From contig NZ_JAVBIK010000001.1 of assembly GCF_032193805.1 (NCBI RefSeq), positions 2,377,001 through 2,441,000 on the forward strand: a stretch of DNA of 64,000 nt, given 5' to 3'. Below, piece by piece: positions 33,634 to 42,518 of the stretch (positions within the stretch are counted from its first letter, which is position 1; each line of letters opens with the position of its first letter). A model generated the notes under the pieces. That model worked only from the letters and a program-made list of their open reading frames with translations, was not told the origin of the DNA and searched no databases. This stretch comes from Rhodoferax potami. GTDB taxonomy: Bacteria > Pseudomonadota > Gammaproteobacteria > Burkholderiales > Burkholderiaceae_C. A program made the position numbers and the translations under genes.

Positions 33634-34443
33634 ATGGAACCGAAAAACATCGTTCTCAACGTGAATGGCATTGAGGTCATTTACAACCACGTCATTCTGG
33701 TGCTCAAGGGAGTTTCCCTTCAGGTGCCCGAAGGCGGCATTGTGGCCATCCTCGGGGGGAATGGGGCGGGAAAAACCACGACGCTGCGGGCCGTCTCCAA
33801 CCTGCTGGCCGGAGAGCGGGGCGCGGTTACCAAGGGCAGTATCGAGCTGCGCGGCGAGCGCATCGAAAACCTGAGCCCTGCCGACCTGGTGCAGCGCGGT
33901 GTGGTGCAGGTCATGGAAGGACGGCACTGTTTTGCCCACCTGACGATCGAAGAAAACCTGCTCACCGGCGGTTACACCCGCAAGAGCAAGGCCGAGGTGG
34001 CGGCCAACCTCGAGAAGGTTTACAACTACTTTCCTCGCCTCAAGACCCGCCGCACCAGCCAGGCGGCCTATACCTCGGGCGGTGAGCAACAGATGTGTGC
34101 CATTGGCCGCGCGCTGATGGCCAACCCCAGCATGGTGTTGCTGGATGAGCCTTCGATGGGCCTGGCGCCACAGATTGTGGAAGAGGTGTTTGAGATCGTA
34201 AAAGACCTCAACGCTAAAGAGAAGGTCACATTTTTGCTGGCCGAGCAAAACACTAACATGGCCTTGAAGTACGCCGATTACGGCTACATCATGGAAAGCG
34301 GCCGGGTGGTGATGGACGGCGCGGCCGCAGACCTGCGCAGCAATGAAGACGTCAAAGAGTTCTACCTCGGGGTGGGCGGCAGCGAGCGCAAGAGCTTTAA
34401 AGACGTCAAGAGCTACAAACGCCGCAAGCGTTGGCTGGCCTGA
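33634..34443 (+). CDS. Branched-chain-type ABC transporter ATPase (LivF-like)
   Basis: A 269-residue ABC ATPase: Walker A GGNGAGKTTTLRA (about 46-58), signature YTSGGEQQMCAIGRAL, Walker B VLLDEPSMGLAP and the LivF-type switch LAEQNTNMALKYAD. A basic C-terminal tail (SYKRRKRWLA) extends a little beyond usual LivF. It completes the importer encoded from 29235 on. An ATG with weak GGCTGAGT purine context starts it just after the hairpin element. Confidence 0.93.
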   Translation: MEPKNIVLNVNGIEVIYNHVILVLKGVSLQVPEGGIVAILGGNGAGKTTTLRAVSNLLAGERGAVTKGSIELRGERIENLSPADLVQRGVVQVMEGRHCFAHLTIEENLLTGGYTRKSKAEVAANLEKVYNYFPRLKTRRTSQAAYTSGGEQQMCAIGRALMANPSMVLLDEPSMGLAPQIVEEVFEIVKDLNAKEKVTFLLAEQNTNMALKYADYGYIMESGRVVMDGAAADLRSNEDVKEFYLGVGGSERKSFKDVKSYKRRKRWLA

Positions 34444-34444
34444 A

Positions 34445-34508
34445 ATTTATAAGAAATATGGTGCTAGCGCTCATTAAATAAGCGCAAGTAGCTACTGATT
34501 TAATAGCA
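34445..34508. repeat. Dispersed Comamonadaceae-type intergenic repeat, copy 3 (inverted)
   Basis: Read on the minus strand it begins TGCTATTAAATCAGTAGCTA, then CTTGCGC and GAGCGCTAGCAC. It sits between the LivF gene and the PaaK-like gene. Confidence 0.75.
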
Positions 34509-34528
34509 GAAATGCCGATGGAGTGCTT

Positions 34529-35783
34529 ATGACCCCTGCCTACGACGCCCTGGAAACCCGTTCGCAGGCCGAGCGCCATGCGGCCCACATGGCAGCCCTG
34601 CCCCGGCAAGTAGCCCATGCACAACAGCACAGCCCGGCGTTTGCGGCGGTGCTACAAGGGGTCGATGCCGGCACCATCGTGAACCGCGAGGCGCTGGCGC
34701 GCTTGCCGGTCACCCGCAAGTCAGAGCTGCAAGCGCTGCAACAATCGGCCCGTGCGCAAGCGGGCAATGTGTTTGGCGGCTTCAGCACCATTGGTTTTGG
34801 TGCCGCCATGCGTCGGGTGTTTGCAAGCCCGGGTCCGATTTATGAGCCCGAAGGCACCGCGCCTGACTACTGGCGCATGGCGCGCGCCATCTATGCCGCG
34901 GGCTTTCGCCCCGGTGAGTTGATCCACAACAGTTTCAGCTACCACTTTGTGCCTGCCGGCTCGATGATGGAAACCGGCGCCCATGCCTTGGGGTGTACCG
35001 TGTTTCCGGGCGGCACGGGCCAGACCGAGCAGCAGGTGCAGGCAATGGCCGAACTGCAGCCCGCCGGCTGATATCGGTACCCCCAGCTTCTTGAAAATCA
35101 TTCTGGAAAAAGCCTTAGAGATGGGTGTGGCACTCCCCAGCGTGACCAAAGCCATGTTTGGCGGCGAGGCCTATCCGCCGTCGTTGCGTGACTGGTTCAC
35201 GGCCCATGGCGTCGATGGCTATCAGTGCTACGCCACTGCGGACCTCGGGCTGATTGCGTACGAGACCCGTGCCCGCGAAGGCTTGGTGCTGGATGAGCAG
35301 GTGATTGTCGAGATCGTCCGGCCCGGCACGGGCGATCCGGTGCCGGAGGGCGAAGTTGGGGAGTTGGTGGTAACCAGCTTGAACCCGGACTACCCCCTGA
35401 TACGGTTTGGCACCGGCGATTTGTCAGCCGTGCTGAGTGGCCCATGCCCGACGGGGCGCACCAACACCCGAATCAAGGGCTGGATGGGGCGTGCGGACCA
35501 GACGACCAAAGTGCGCGGCATGTTCGTGCATCCCAAACAGATTGACGAAGTGGTCAAGCGTTTCCCGGAGATTGGCAAGGCGCGCCTGGTGGTTAGCGGT
35601 GAAATGGCCAATGACCGGATGACCTTGATGCTTGAAGTCGATGGCTCCCACGAGGGCTTGGCCCAGCGCGTGGCAGACGCGGTACGGGATGTCACCAAGC
35701 TGCGGGGAGACGTCAGCCTCGTGAGCCCCGGAAGCCTTGCCAACGATGGCAAAGTGATCGAAGACGCCCGCACGTATCAGTAA
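34529..35783 (+). pseudogene. Phenylacetate-CoA ligase-like (PaaK family) protein, frameshifted
   Basis: ATG 34529 follows a GGAG box. The first frame (about 180 residues: PGPIYEPEGT, GFRPGELIHNSFSYHFVPAG, HALGCTVFPGGTGQTEQQ) stops at TGA 35069-35071. The second frame continues directly with IGTPSFLKIILEKA, MFGGEAYPPSLRDW, CYATADLGLIAYE, a ligase hinge region and KVRGMFVHPKQIDEV. Removing one G (35070) restores GYIGTPSF and a 417-residue ligase, so this is a one-base insertion in a PaaK-type aryl- or acyl-CoA ligase. As the last gene of the Liv operon, it would be a second acid-activating enzyme beside the synthetase at 27286. Confidence 0.88.
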
Positions 35784-35979
35784 CGGTTGTGGCCGCGTTG
35801 CCTGTACCGAGGGTTTTCCCGAGCTGTTGAACGCCACAGTTACAAGGTTTTTCAAGTCCCGCTAAATTGAGGCCGGCAAATCTAGGGGCTTCTAAAAGAC
35901 CCCGTGACTTGAGTGCTTCCCGCATGACAGAGCGCAACAGTGCGCGCTAAACTGAGATCCCTCAACTGGAGACAAACCA

Positions 35980-36951
35980 ATGAAAAAATTACTCGTTGCA
36001 ACCGCAGCCATGCTGTCCGTATCTGCCTTCGCGCAGGCATACCCCGCCAAGCCCATCACCATCGTGGTGCCGTTTGCTGCAGGTGGTCCTACCGATCGCG
36101 TGGCACGTGACCTGAGCGAATCGCTGCGCAAGCAGCTGGGTGACGTCAGCATCATCATCGACAACTCCGCAGGCGCCGGAAGCTCCATCGGCACCAGCAA
36201 AGTGGCCAAGGCGGCACCGGATGGCTACACCTTGTTGCTGAACCACATTGCGATGGGCACTATGCCCGGTTTGCTGCGCAATATGCCTTTCAAGGTCGAG
36301 TCTGATTTTGAATACCTCGGCATGATTAATGACGTGCCCATGACCTTGATCGGCAAGCCCGACCTGCCAGCCAAGTCCTACAAAGAGTTGACCACCTGGA
36401 TCGGCCAGAACGTCGGCAAAATCAACCTGGGTAACGCCGGTGTCGGCTCCGCCTCTCACCTGTGCGGCTTGCTGTTCCAGAATGCCGTCAAAGTGGACAT
36501 GACCACCGTGCCTTACAAAGGTACTGCCCCGGCCATGACCGACCTGATTGGTGGCCAGATTGATCTGATGTGCGATCAGACCACCAACACCACCGCGCAG
36601 ATTGAAGGCAAAAAAGTGACTGCTTACGCAGTGACTACATCCAAGCCCCTCACGACAGCAGCCCTCAAGACACTGCCCACCCTGCAAAGCCAAGGTTTGA
36701 GCAACTTTGAAGTGACGATCTGGCACGGCCTGTACGCCCCCAAAGGCACACCTGCTGATATTCAGACCAAGCTGAACACTGCACTCAAGGCCGCGTTGAA
36801 AGACCCTGAGTTCATCAAAAAGCAAGAAGCGCTGGGCGCAGTGGTGGTGACGGACAAGCGTGTCGAACCCGCTGAGCACAAGAAGTTTGTGGCGGCTGAA
36901 ATCGCCAAGTGGACACCGATCATCAAGGCCGCAGGCGTTTACGCCGACTAA
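35980..36951 (+). CDS. Bug/TctC-family solute-binding receptor
   Basis: A 323-residue periplasmic receptor with a signal peptide (about 1-20, ending SAFAQA) and the Bug signature YPAKPITIVVPFAAGGPTDRVAR, then NSAGAGSSIGTSKVAKAAPDGYTL and the IKWTPIIKAAGVYAD-type end. Bug proteins bind carboxylates or other small ligands; the TctAB membrane partners are not nearby, as is common for this greatly expanded family in beta-proteobacteria. An ACTGGAGAC box precedes ATG 35980. It is independent of the Liv operon, with a 196-base gap before it. Confidence 0.93.
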   Translation: MKKLLVATAAMLSVSAFAQAYPAKPITIVVPFAAGGPTDRVARDLSESLRKQLGDVSIIIDNSAGAGSSIGTSKVAKAAPDGYTLLLNHIAMGTMPGLLRNMPFKVESDFEYLGMINDVPMTLIGKPDLPAKSYKELTTWIGQNVGKINLGNAGVGSASHLCGLLFQNAVKVDMTTVPYKGTAPAMTDLIGGQIDLMCDQTTNTTAQIEGKKVTAYAVTTSKPLTTAALKTLPTLQSQGLSNFEVTIWHGLYAPKGTPADIQTKLNTALKAALKDPEFIKKQEALGAVVVTDKRVEPAEHKKFVAAEIAKWTPIIKAAGVYAD

Positions 36952-36987
36952 GCGGATCGCACTGGCGCGTTTGACTCAGTCGCAGGG

Positions 36988-37320
36988 TCAAACGCCCCAT
37001 GTTATGTCTTTGCCTGCTGCCAGGCAGCGGCGGGCCATATCCAGCAAGGGTGAGGCTCGCTGACGCAAACTCACCCCTTCTGGTGTTGCGGCTTCTTCCC
37101 CTCTTTCTTGCGCTTCGAGTGCCGCCTGAATGCGGTGTGCCTCTTCTTTGGCAATGGCCTCCTCGACGGCGCTGATGGCCGCAGGCATGTCCGCGGCGAG
37201 CAAAATCCCCTTGCGCAGGCTGTCTTCGTCCGTACGCCCCCAGAGGGTCAGGATCTGCCGGCCATTGGGTTCCAGCATGATGACGTCGCTGGCTACTTTA
37301 GATTTGAATTTGTAGAGCAT
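36988..37320 (-). CDS. DUF1840-family protein
   Basis: A 110-residue soluble protein: MLYKFKSKVASDVIMLEPNG start followed by ILTLWGRTDEDSLRKGILLAADMPAAI and a charged helix (VEEAIAKEEAHRIQAALEAQERGEE). It matches DUF1840, a beta-proteobacterial family of unknown function. It is divergent from the granule-protein gene with only 77 bases between starts. ATG 37320 is the conserved family start. Confidence 0.85.
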   Translation of the reverse strand: MLYKFKSKVASDVIMLEPNGRQILTLWGRTDEDSLRKGILLAADMPAAISAVEEAIAKEEAHRIQAALEAQERGEEAATPEGVSLRQRASPLLDMARRCLAAGKDITWGV

Positions 37321-37397
37321 GGCAGGGGCCGCAGTAGTTCTATGATGTGGTGGGCTGCGATTGCAGCAACTACAGCATACTGGCAAGAGGAGCATCC

Positions 37398-37745
37398 GTG
37401 GCGGACATACACATACTGCGCGAACATAGCCTGGGTTTTGAGGCTGCCCGCAAGATTGCCTTTGAGTGGGCGGAACAGGCCGAACAGGAGTTCGATATGG
37501 AGTGCACCTATGTCGAGGGCGATGGCCTAGATGAAGTGATCTTCAAGCGCTCAGGCGTGAGCGGCATGCTGCAGGTGAGCGAAGCCAAGTTTGAACTCAG
37601 CGCCAAACTGGGCTTTTTGCTGGGTGCTTTCAAAGACAAGATTGAAGGCGAGATTGTCAAAAACCTCGATCAACTGCTCAAGCCCAAAGCTGCCACGAAA
37701 GCAGCGACCAAGGCAGCCACCAAAGCAGTGGCGAAAAAAAAGTAG
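37398..37745 (+). CDS. Polyhydroxyalkanoic-acid system family protein (PHA_gran_rgn)
   Basis: A 115-residue protein from GTG 37398, preceded by AGAGGAG. The body (ADIHILREHSLGFEAARKIAFEWAEQ...CTYVEGDGLDEVIFKRSGVSGMLQV...LGFLLGAFKDKIEGEI) matches the small PHA_gran_rgn family linked to storage granules. The tail carries three tandem K-A-A-T units and ends AVAKKK, an Ala/Lys-rich histone-like tail that may bind DNA or granule surfaces. It opens the storage-lipid island. Function in the family is not established; the assignment rests on sequence likeness. Confidence 0.8.
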   Translation: MADIHILREHSLGFEAARKIAFEWAEQAEQEFDMECTYVEGDGLDEVIFKRSGVSGMLQVSEAKFELSAKLGFLLGAFKDKIEGEIVKNLDQLLKPKAATKAATKAATKAVAKKK

Positions 37746-37797
37746 CGCAAGCGCTACTTTTTTAATAGCAGACCCCGCATATTCTGCGGGCGCTACT
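37741..37797. repeat. Dispersed intergenic repeat, copy 4, doubling as a terminator
   Basis: Starts with the hairpin AGTAGCGC-AA-GCGCTACT (37741-37758) followed by TTTTTAAT, which can end transcription of the granule-protein gene. The rest (AATAGCAGACCCCGCATATTC...GCGGGCGCTAC) contains a second small hairpin and belongs to the same repeat family as the other copies. Confidence 0.75.
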
Positions 37798-37804
37798 GGC
37801 TGAA

Positions 37805-38059
37805 TTAGCTCAAAGATTCGATCAAGTCGATGTACTGTTGCATGGCGTCATCGTTGCTGATGCCTTTGAATCCATTCCAAGCATCCCACTTGGCGCGTCC
37901 CACCATGTCAGCGAAACCGGGTTTCTTTTCGGTGTTGTCACCGGCAGTCGCTTGCTTGTAAAGCGCATAGATTTTCAAGAGCGTGCCATTGTCAGGGCGC
38001 TCGCTCAAATTTTTGGAATTGGCAACAGCGGCTTCAAAAGCGGCTTTCAAATCGGCCAT
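37805..38059 (-). CDS. Acyl-CoA-binding protein (ACBP)
   Basis: An 84-residue four-helix acyl-CoA-binding protein. The family signature is clear: LKAAFEAAVANSKNL, NGTLLKIYALYKQATAGD (YALYKQAT core), KPGFADMVGRAKWDAWNGFKGIS (KWDAW). It binds medium and long acyl-CoA esters in the cytosol and would buffer or deliver them. Bacterial ACBPs are uncommon, and here one sits next to a wax ester synthase gene, so it probably supplies or protects the acyl-CoA pool for storage lipid synthesis. Confidence 0.92.
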   Translation of the reverse strand: MADLKAAFEAAVANSKNLSERPDNGTLLKIYALYKQATAGDNTEKKPGFADMVGRAKWDAWNGFKGISNDDAMQQYIDLIESLS

Positions 38060-38193
38060 GGTTTTCTCCGTTCGGTGAGATGCAAGAAACTAGGGGAACA
38101 CCCGATGCATGCAGGTGCCTGACCCGTATCTTAAGCGGCGTTTTACCCCCAGAATAGGCAGCTTCCCCCACACGTGTTCTGTTCGGAGAAACC

Positions 38194-39801
38194 ATGGTCA
38201 CCCGAGTTATTGCCAAGAAGGTTGCAAGCAAGGCCCGCAGCACGATCGCTGAAACGGTAGCGCCGGTCGCCCCAGTGGCCAAAAGTGTGACGCGCCGTGC
38301 CCGCAAGGCCGCCGGCACAGTGCAGAAAAATGTGGCGGATGCCGTCGCAGGCACTTTGGGCTTGCAGGGTGAACGCATGTCCAAGGTCGATACCGCATGG
38401 CTACGCATGGACTCCAGTGCCAACTTGATGATGATCGTGGGTGTGTGGGTGACCAAGCCGGGCCTGCCCTTGGCGGACCTCAAGTTGCGCGTCGAAGAGC
38501 GCCTGCTCAAGTACCCTCGATTCAAGCAGCGGGTGGTGGAAGACGCGGCCGGCGCGACGTGGGTAGAGGACGCCGATTTTCAGCTCGATCGCCATGTGGT
38601 CACCGAAACCTTGGCGAAAAAACCCCGCGGGCGTGAGCAGGAGGCTTTGCAAGAGCGCCTTGCCGCCTTGACGATGGAGCCTTTGGATCGCGACCGCCCC
38701 TTGTGGCAGTTTCATTTGGTCGAGAACTATAAGGGCGGCTCTGCCCTGATGGTGCGGATTCACCACTGCATTGCAGATGGCATTGCCCTGATCTCGGTGA
38801 CCCAGTCTCTGGTGGATGGCGGTAGCCCGCCGCCCCAACGCCGCAGCAAGGCGGCACGTGCCCAAGGGATGGATGGCGCAGAAGAATGGCTGAGCGATGC
38901 GCTGCTCAAACCCTTTACCCATCTGGCAGTGAAAGCACTGGGTGCTGCCGGGGATGGCGCGGTGAAGTCCATGTCTTTGCTGATGGAGCCGCAAAAGGGC
39001 ATGGAGTCTGGCATGCACAGCTCGGTCGACATGGCCAAGATGGCCTACCAGGTCGTGAGCGACTTGGCAGCCTTGGCCCTGATGCCGGACGATTCGCCCA
39101 CGCGCCTCAAAGGGCAGCCTGGCAATGCCAAGCGGGTAGCTTGGTGTGCGCCGCTTCCACTGGAAGAGGTGAAAGCCGTGGGCAAGGCCTTGAATTGCTC
39201 CATCAATGATGTGTTGCTGAGCTGCGTGGCAGGCGCCATTGGTGCCTATTTGCGTGAGCAGGGCGATGCTGTGAGCGGCAAGGAAATCCGGGCGATGGTG
39301 CCGGTCAATTTGCGACCGCTGGAGCATGCCTACAAGCTGGGCAACCAGTTCGGGCTTGCGCCTTTGGTGCTGCCCATCGGCTTGGATAACCCGGTAGAGC
39401 GGGTGTACGAGGTGCGTGCCCGCATGCGCGGCCTCAAAGGCAGCATGCAGCCACTGTTGGCCTTCGGTTTGTTGGCAGTGGCTGGTTTGCTGATCAAGCC
39501 GGCGCAGGATGCTTTGCTGAGCTTGTTCTCCAAAAAGACCACGGCCGTGATGACCAATGTGCCCGGACCACGGGAGAAACTCAAAATCTGCGGTTCTACG
39601 ATCGAGGAAAACCTGTTCTGGGTGCCCCAGAGCGGGTCCGTCGGCTTGGGCGTTTCTATTTTGAGTTACGGCGGCGGTGTGCAGTTCGGCGTCGTGACGG
39701 ATGCCACGCTGTGCCCGGATCCTCAAAAAATCATTGACCAGTTTGAGCCGGAGTTTGCCAAGCTGTCGGTATTGACCTTGATGCTGCCCTGGGGCGAGTG
39801 A
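38194..39801 (+). CDS. Wax ester synthase/diacylglycerol acyltransferase (WS/DGAT) with basic N-terminal extension
   Basis: A 535-residue WS/DGAT. The acyltransferase motif HHCIADG (His190, His191, Asp195) is complete, with PLWQFHLVENY before it and MTNVPGPREKL near residue 450. It esterifies a fatty alcohol or diacylglycerol with acyl-CoA at the membrane or droplet surface. The canonical domain starts near Met62 (MSKVDTAWLRMD); residues 1-61 are an Ala/Lys/Arg-rich extension (IAKKVASKARSTIAE..., SVTRRARKAAG), unusual for the family. ATG 38194 has TCGGAG upstream. Together with the fatty acyl reductase at 43431 it gives a wax ester pathway. Confidence 0.93.
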   Translation: MVTRVIAKKVASKARSTIAETVAPVAPVAKSVTRRARKAAGTVQKNVADAVAGTLGLQGERMSKVDTAWLRMDSSANLMMIVGVWVTKPGLPLADLKLRVEERLLKYPRFKQRVVEDAAGATWVEDADFQLDRHVVTETLAKKPRGREQEALQERLAALTMEPLDRDRPLWQFHLVENYKGGSALMVRIHHCIADGIALISVTQSLVDGGSPPPQRRSKAARAQGMDGAEEWLSDALLKPFTHLAVKALGAAGDGAVKSMSLLMEPQKGMESGMHSSVDMAKMAYQVVSDLAALALMPDDSPTRLKGQPGNAKRVAWCAPLPLEEVKAVGKALNCSINDVLLSCVAGAIGAYLREQGDAVSGKEIRAMVPVNLRPLEHAYKLGNQFGLAPLVLPIGLDNPVERVYEVRARMRGLKGSMQPLLAFGLLAVAGLLIKPAQDALLSLFSKKTTAVMTNVPGPREKLKICGSTIEENLFWVPQSGSVGLGVSILSYGGGVQFGVVTDATLCPDPQKIIDQFEPEFAKLSVLTLMLPWGE

Positions 39802-40587
39802 TCAGTCTGCGAGTTCGGCCTGTATTTGCAGGACGCCCAGGTGCTCCATGGCGTCTCTGGGGCTGACCGCTGCGGCGCTCGCATAGAGTTCCATTGCTTC
39901 GGCCTCGTGGGCCTCCGGATCGAGCATTAGCAAGCCGCGCGCGTATTCGGACAGGGCCAAGGGCGCGTGGGGTATCAGGGCCATGCCTGCGCGAAAGTGT
40001 CGAATCGCAACGTCCGGGTGGGCGCCGTAGGTGATGTTGCCAATCATCGCTCCGACCTTGTCAATCACCTCCGCATGAAAAGTGCCCAGCGCCAGGTGGG
40101 CATCTGCATGCAGCGCTTGCAATGCAATCGCCGTTTCAAACGCTTTTTTTATCTTTTCGCCATGCCCTTGCGCAAGGGCTTGGGCCACGCTGGTGCCTTG
40201 GCTGTAGCGACCGAGTGCATAACCATAAAAGTAATGCGCGTTTGGGTTGTGCGGTTCGTGATTGATCTGCCGGAGTGCCCGCTCCGCCGTGTCGCAATAC
40301 AGCTTGAGACGGGTGGTTTCACTGGGCTCCAAAAAGTCTGCATGGATCAGGCAAGCCTTATTGGCCACAGTGACGCCGGCATAGCCCAGCAAGCGGCCCG
40401 CATGAAATGCGGCCTCAAACTCCCCGCGGTGGAACAGCGCCCATGCTGACAATAGTTCAGGGTCGGAGGGCAGGGGCTCTGCGTCGCCGGCGTGCAATGC
40501 GGCCCAATGCGCCGGTAAATTGACGGCATCCAATGCACGCAAGTGCACATGCGGATAAGGTTGCCAGTCGAGCGCCCCCAGCATCAA
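39802..40587 (-). CDS. TPR-like protein of unknown function
   Basis: A 261-residue helical protein with repeat-like helix pairs (AWALFHRGEFEAAFHAGRLLGYAG, NPNAHYFYGYALGRYSQG, ADAHLALGTFHAEVIDKVGAMIGN, LALSEYARGLLMLDPEA), like tetratricopeptide folds. It has no signal peptide or membrane segment. It overlaps the PhaD-like regulator by 4 bases (ATGA) and its stop abuts the WS/DGAT stop on the other strand. TPR proteins scaffold protein complexes; a role in granule assembly is only inferred from the neighbours. Confidence 0.75.
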   Translation of the reverse strand: MMLGALDWQPYPHVHLRALDAVNLPAHWAALHAGDAEPLPSDPELLSAWALFHRGEFEAAFHAGRLLGYAGVTVANKACLIHADFLEPSETTRLKLYCDTAERALRQINHEPHNPNAHYFYGYALGRYSQGTSVAQALAQGHGEKIKKAFETAIALQALHADAHLALGTFHAEVIDKVGAMIGNITYGAHPDVAIRHFRAGMALIPHAPLALSEYARGLLMLDPEAHEAEAMELYASAAAVSPRDAMEHLGVLQIQAELAD

Positions 40588-41240
40588 GGCGCCTGGTACG
40601 CACCGCTGAGTTGCAGCAAGTGGTTGCGTTGTTGGACTTGCAGGTACGGTACCAGGAGGTTGAGCACATGTTGGCCACCCCGCAAGAGCGCCGCTTGGGC
40701 ACTTGCGGGCTCCAAGGCGTTGCGGGGGTCACGCACATATTCAAAGCTCAGCCAATACGTCAGCACCACCACCATGCTGGTGGCTGTGGGCTCCATCTCG
40801 CGGATGTCCATTTGCAGGGATCCGGTGCGCGCCATGCACTCCAGCATCGCGCGGATGGAGCGGGTCTTGTTCTTCAAAACGCTCTGGAAATGGGTCTCCA
40901 GGCGGCGATTTTTGCTGAGCAAGTCGTTCAAATCGCGGTACAGGAAGCGGTACTGCCAAATCAGCTCGAACAGCGTGTGCATGAAGAACCATGCGTCTTC
41001 CACGTCGCGGACATTGTCACTGGCGTTCAGCAGTTCATTTAGCGCACGCTCGTACCGGTCAAACAGCGAGTTGATCAGCTCGTCTTTGGCTGGATAGTGG
41101 TAATACAGGTTGCCAGGGCTGATGCCCAGCTCGGCAGAAATCAAGGTGGTCGAAACGTTGGGCTCACCAAAGCGGTTGAACAGCTCCAGGGTGGTTTCCA
41201 GAATCCGCTCAGCGGTGCGTCGGGGCGCTTTTTTAACCAT
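40584..41240 (-). CDS. TetR-family regulator, PhaD-like
   Basis: A 218-residue TetR protein that resembles Pseudomonas PhaD: ERILETTLELFNRFGEPNVSTTLISAELGISPGNLYYHYPAKDELI (HTH, about 10-55), then WFFMHTLFELIWQYRFLYRDLNDLLSKN in the ligand domain, parallel to PhaD WLFLHLIVERLAQYRFLFQDL. PhaD controls phasin genes in Pseudomonas, probably in response to a PHA-related metabolite. It is the second gene of a patatin-TetR-TPR operon with 3-base and overlapping junctions. The adjacent phasin gene is the obvious target. No operator was identified. Confidence 0.85.
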   Translation of the reverse strand: MVKKAPRRTAERILETTLELFNRFGEPNVSTTLISAELGISPGNLYYHYPAKDELINSLFDRYERALNELLNASDNVRDVEDAWFFMHTLFELIWQYRFLYRDLNDLLSKNRRLETHFQSVLKNKTRSIRAMLECMARTGSLQMDIREMEPTATSMVVVLTYWLSFEYVRDPRNALEPASAQAALLRGGQHVLNLLVPYLQVQQRNHLLQLSGAYQAP

Positions 41241-41243
41241 GGG

Positions 41244-42488
41244 TCAGTGCCTCAACATAGTCTTGTGGTGAACCACTTGCGATAGATCTTCCATAACGCC
41301 CTCCAATGTACCCAAAGCTTGGCCCCAGCGTGACGTTGGTGGGCTCGGCGCGATGAGTTGGCGTGTGTTGTCGTTGAGTATCGGTAAATTCAAAGTGATG
41401 CCGTGGCGGAGTAGTTGTTCCGACAGGCGAGCGCGTTGGGCGCGTAGCAGGGCGCGCGTCTGTTGATACGCGTGCTCGGCCAGCTGCCGGCGTTGTGCGT
41501 AGCTGAAGGTGTTGGCGAGGTACAGCTCCGGGTCGCGGTGGTCCGGCTCCAGCAAGACGATATCGGTGTGCGGGTAGGCGTGGGCATAGTGCTTCATGCC
41601 CAACTCCATGCGGGAGTGGATCATCGAGCGAAAGGTCTGACTCATCACGGAGGGCAGGCCCCCGTCCACCATGCGGGGAATGGGGCGGCTTCCCCTGGAG
41701 GCGCCTGCCGCGTCTTGCGCATGGGCTTGTGGCGAACTCGCATCGAAGGGCACCAAAGGGTTGAGACACAAGAGCAAGTCAGCACCCTGCTCTAAGGCCA
41801 CCGAGGCGTGCATGGTCTTCTTCATCGCGCCGTCGACGTAGTACTGATCGTCAATCACGACGGGCGGAAACAAGCCGGGCAGCGCGGAGCTCGCCTGAAC
41901 TGCTTTGGAGATCGGTACATGGTCCCAGCCATTGCTGCCGAACGCGACGGCCTGTGCACTGTCGAGTTGCGTGGCTACCAGTGTGAGTTTGCAGGCGAGT
42001 TGGCGGAAATCATTCGTTCTTCCCGGTTTGCTGAACAAACGCGCGAGTTGTGTATCAATCTGCCGATTAGAGAAAACACCGGTCGGCAGCGCGGGCGCCA
42101 TGCGCTCAAGCGCCTGTACCAAAGAGGCGCGACCGCGGAGCATGTCCCAGCCGACGGCCCCCATCAGTCCTGGTACCAGGAGGCCGCGGCGCAAAAACTC
42201 GCCATAGGCGGGTTCCATCAGCCACGAGGGATCGAAGTAATCACCCGAGCGCGGATCGTTTTCAATAAAAGAGGCACAAAGCTGTCGCGGAGTCATTCCG
42301 TTGGCCAGCGCCGCAGCAATAAATCCCCCTGCAGATACCCCGACGTAGTGATCCAGTTGGTTGAGGTCGATGCCCCCCAGGCCCTCTTCCAGGGCGCACA
42401 GCGCACCTATTTCATAGATGGCGCCTAGCGGACCGCCGCCGGCCAGGGCCATGGCGATTTTGGGGCGGGTGCGTTGTGGTGCCTTCAT
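41244..42488 (-). CDS. Patatin-like phospholipase/lipase
   Basis: A 414-residue patatin-family hydrolase: oxyanion loop AGGGPLGA near residue 16, nucleophile elbow GVSAG near 49-53 and a catalytic Asp in YVDGAMKK near 217-224. A Ser-Asp dyad is expected, hydrolysing acyl esters of phospholipids or storage lipids. There is no signal peptide, so it acts in the cytosol, perhaps at granules. It heads the operon patatin, PhaD-like, TPR. Such patatin homologues also occur as PHA depolymerase-related genes; depolymerase function is a possibility without proof. Confidence 0.88.
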   Translation of the reverse strand: MKAPQRTRPKIAMALAGGGPLGAIYEIGALCALEEGLGGIDLNQLDHYVGVSAGGFIAAALANGMTPRQLCASFIENDPRSGDYFDPSWLMEPAYGEFLRRGLLVPGLMGAVGWDMLRGRASLVQALERMAPALPTGVFSNRQIDTQLARLFSKPGRTNDFRQLACKLTLVATQLDSAQAVAFGSNGWDHVPISKAVQASSALPGLFPPVVIDDQYYVDGAMKKTMHASVALEQGADLLLCLNPLVPFDASSPQAHAQDAAGASRGSRPIPRMVDGGLPSVMSQTFRSMIHSRMELGMKHYAHAYPHTDIVLLEPDHRDPELYLANTFSYAQRRQLAEHAYQQTRALLRAQRARLSEQLLRHGITLNLPILNDNTRQLIAPSPPTSRWGQALGTLEGVMEDLSQVVHHKTMLRH

Positions 42489-42518
42489 GCGGTGCAGTGT
42501 AGTGTTTGGAAAGGGGGT

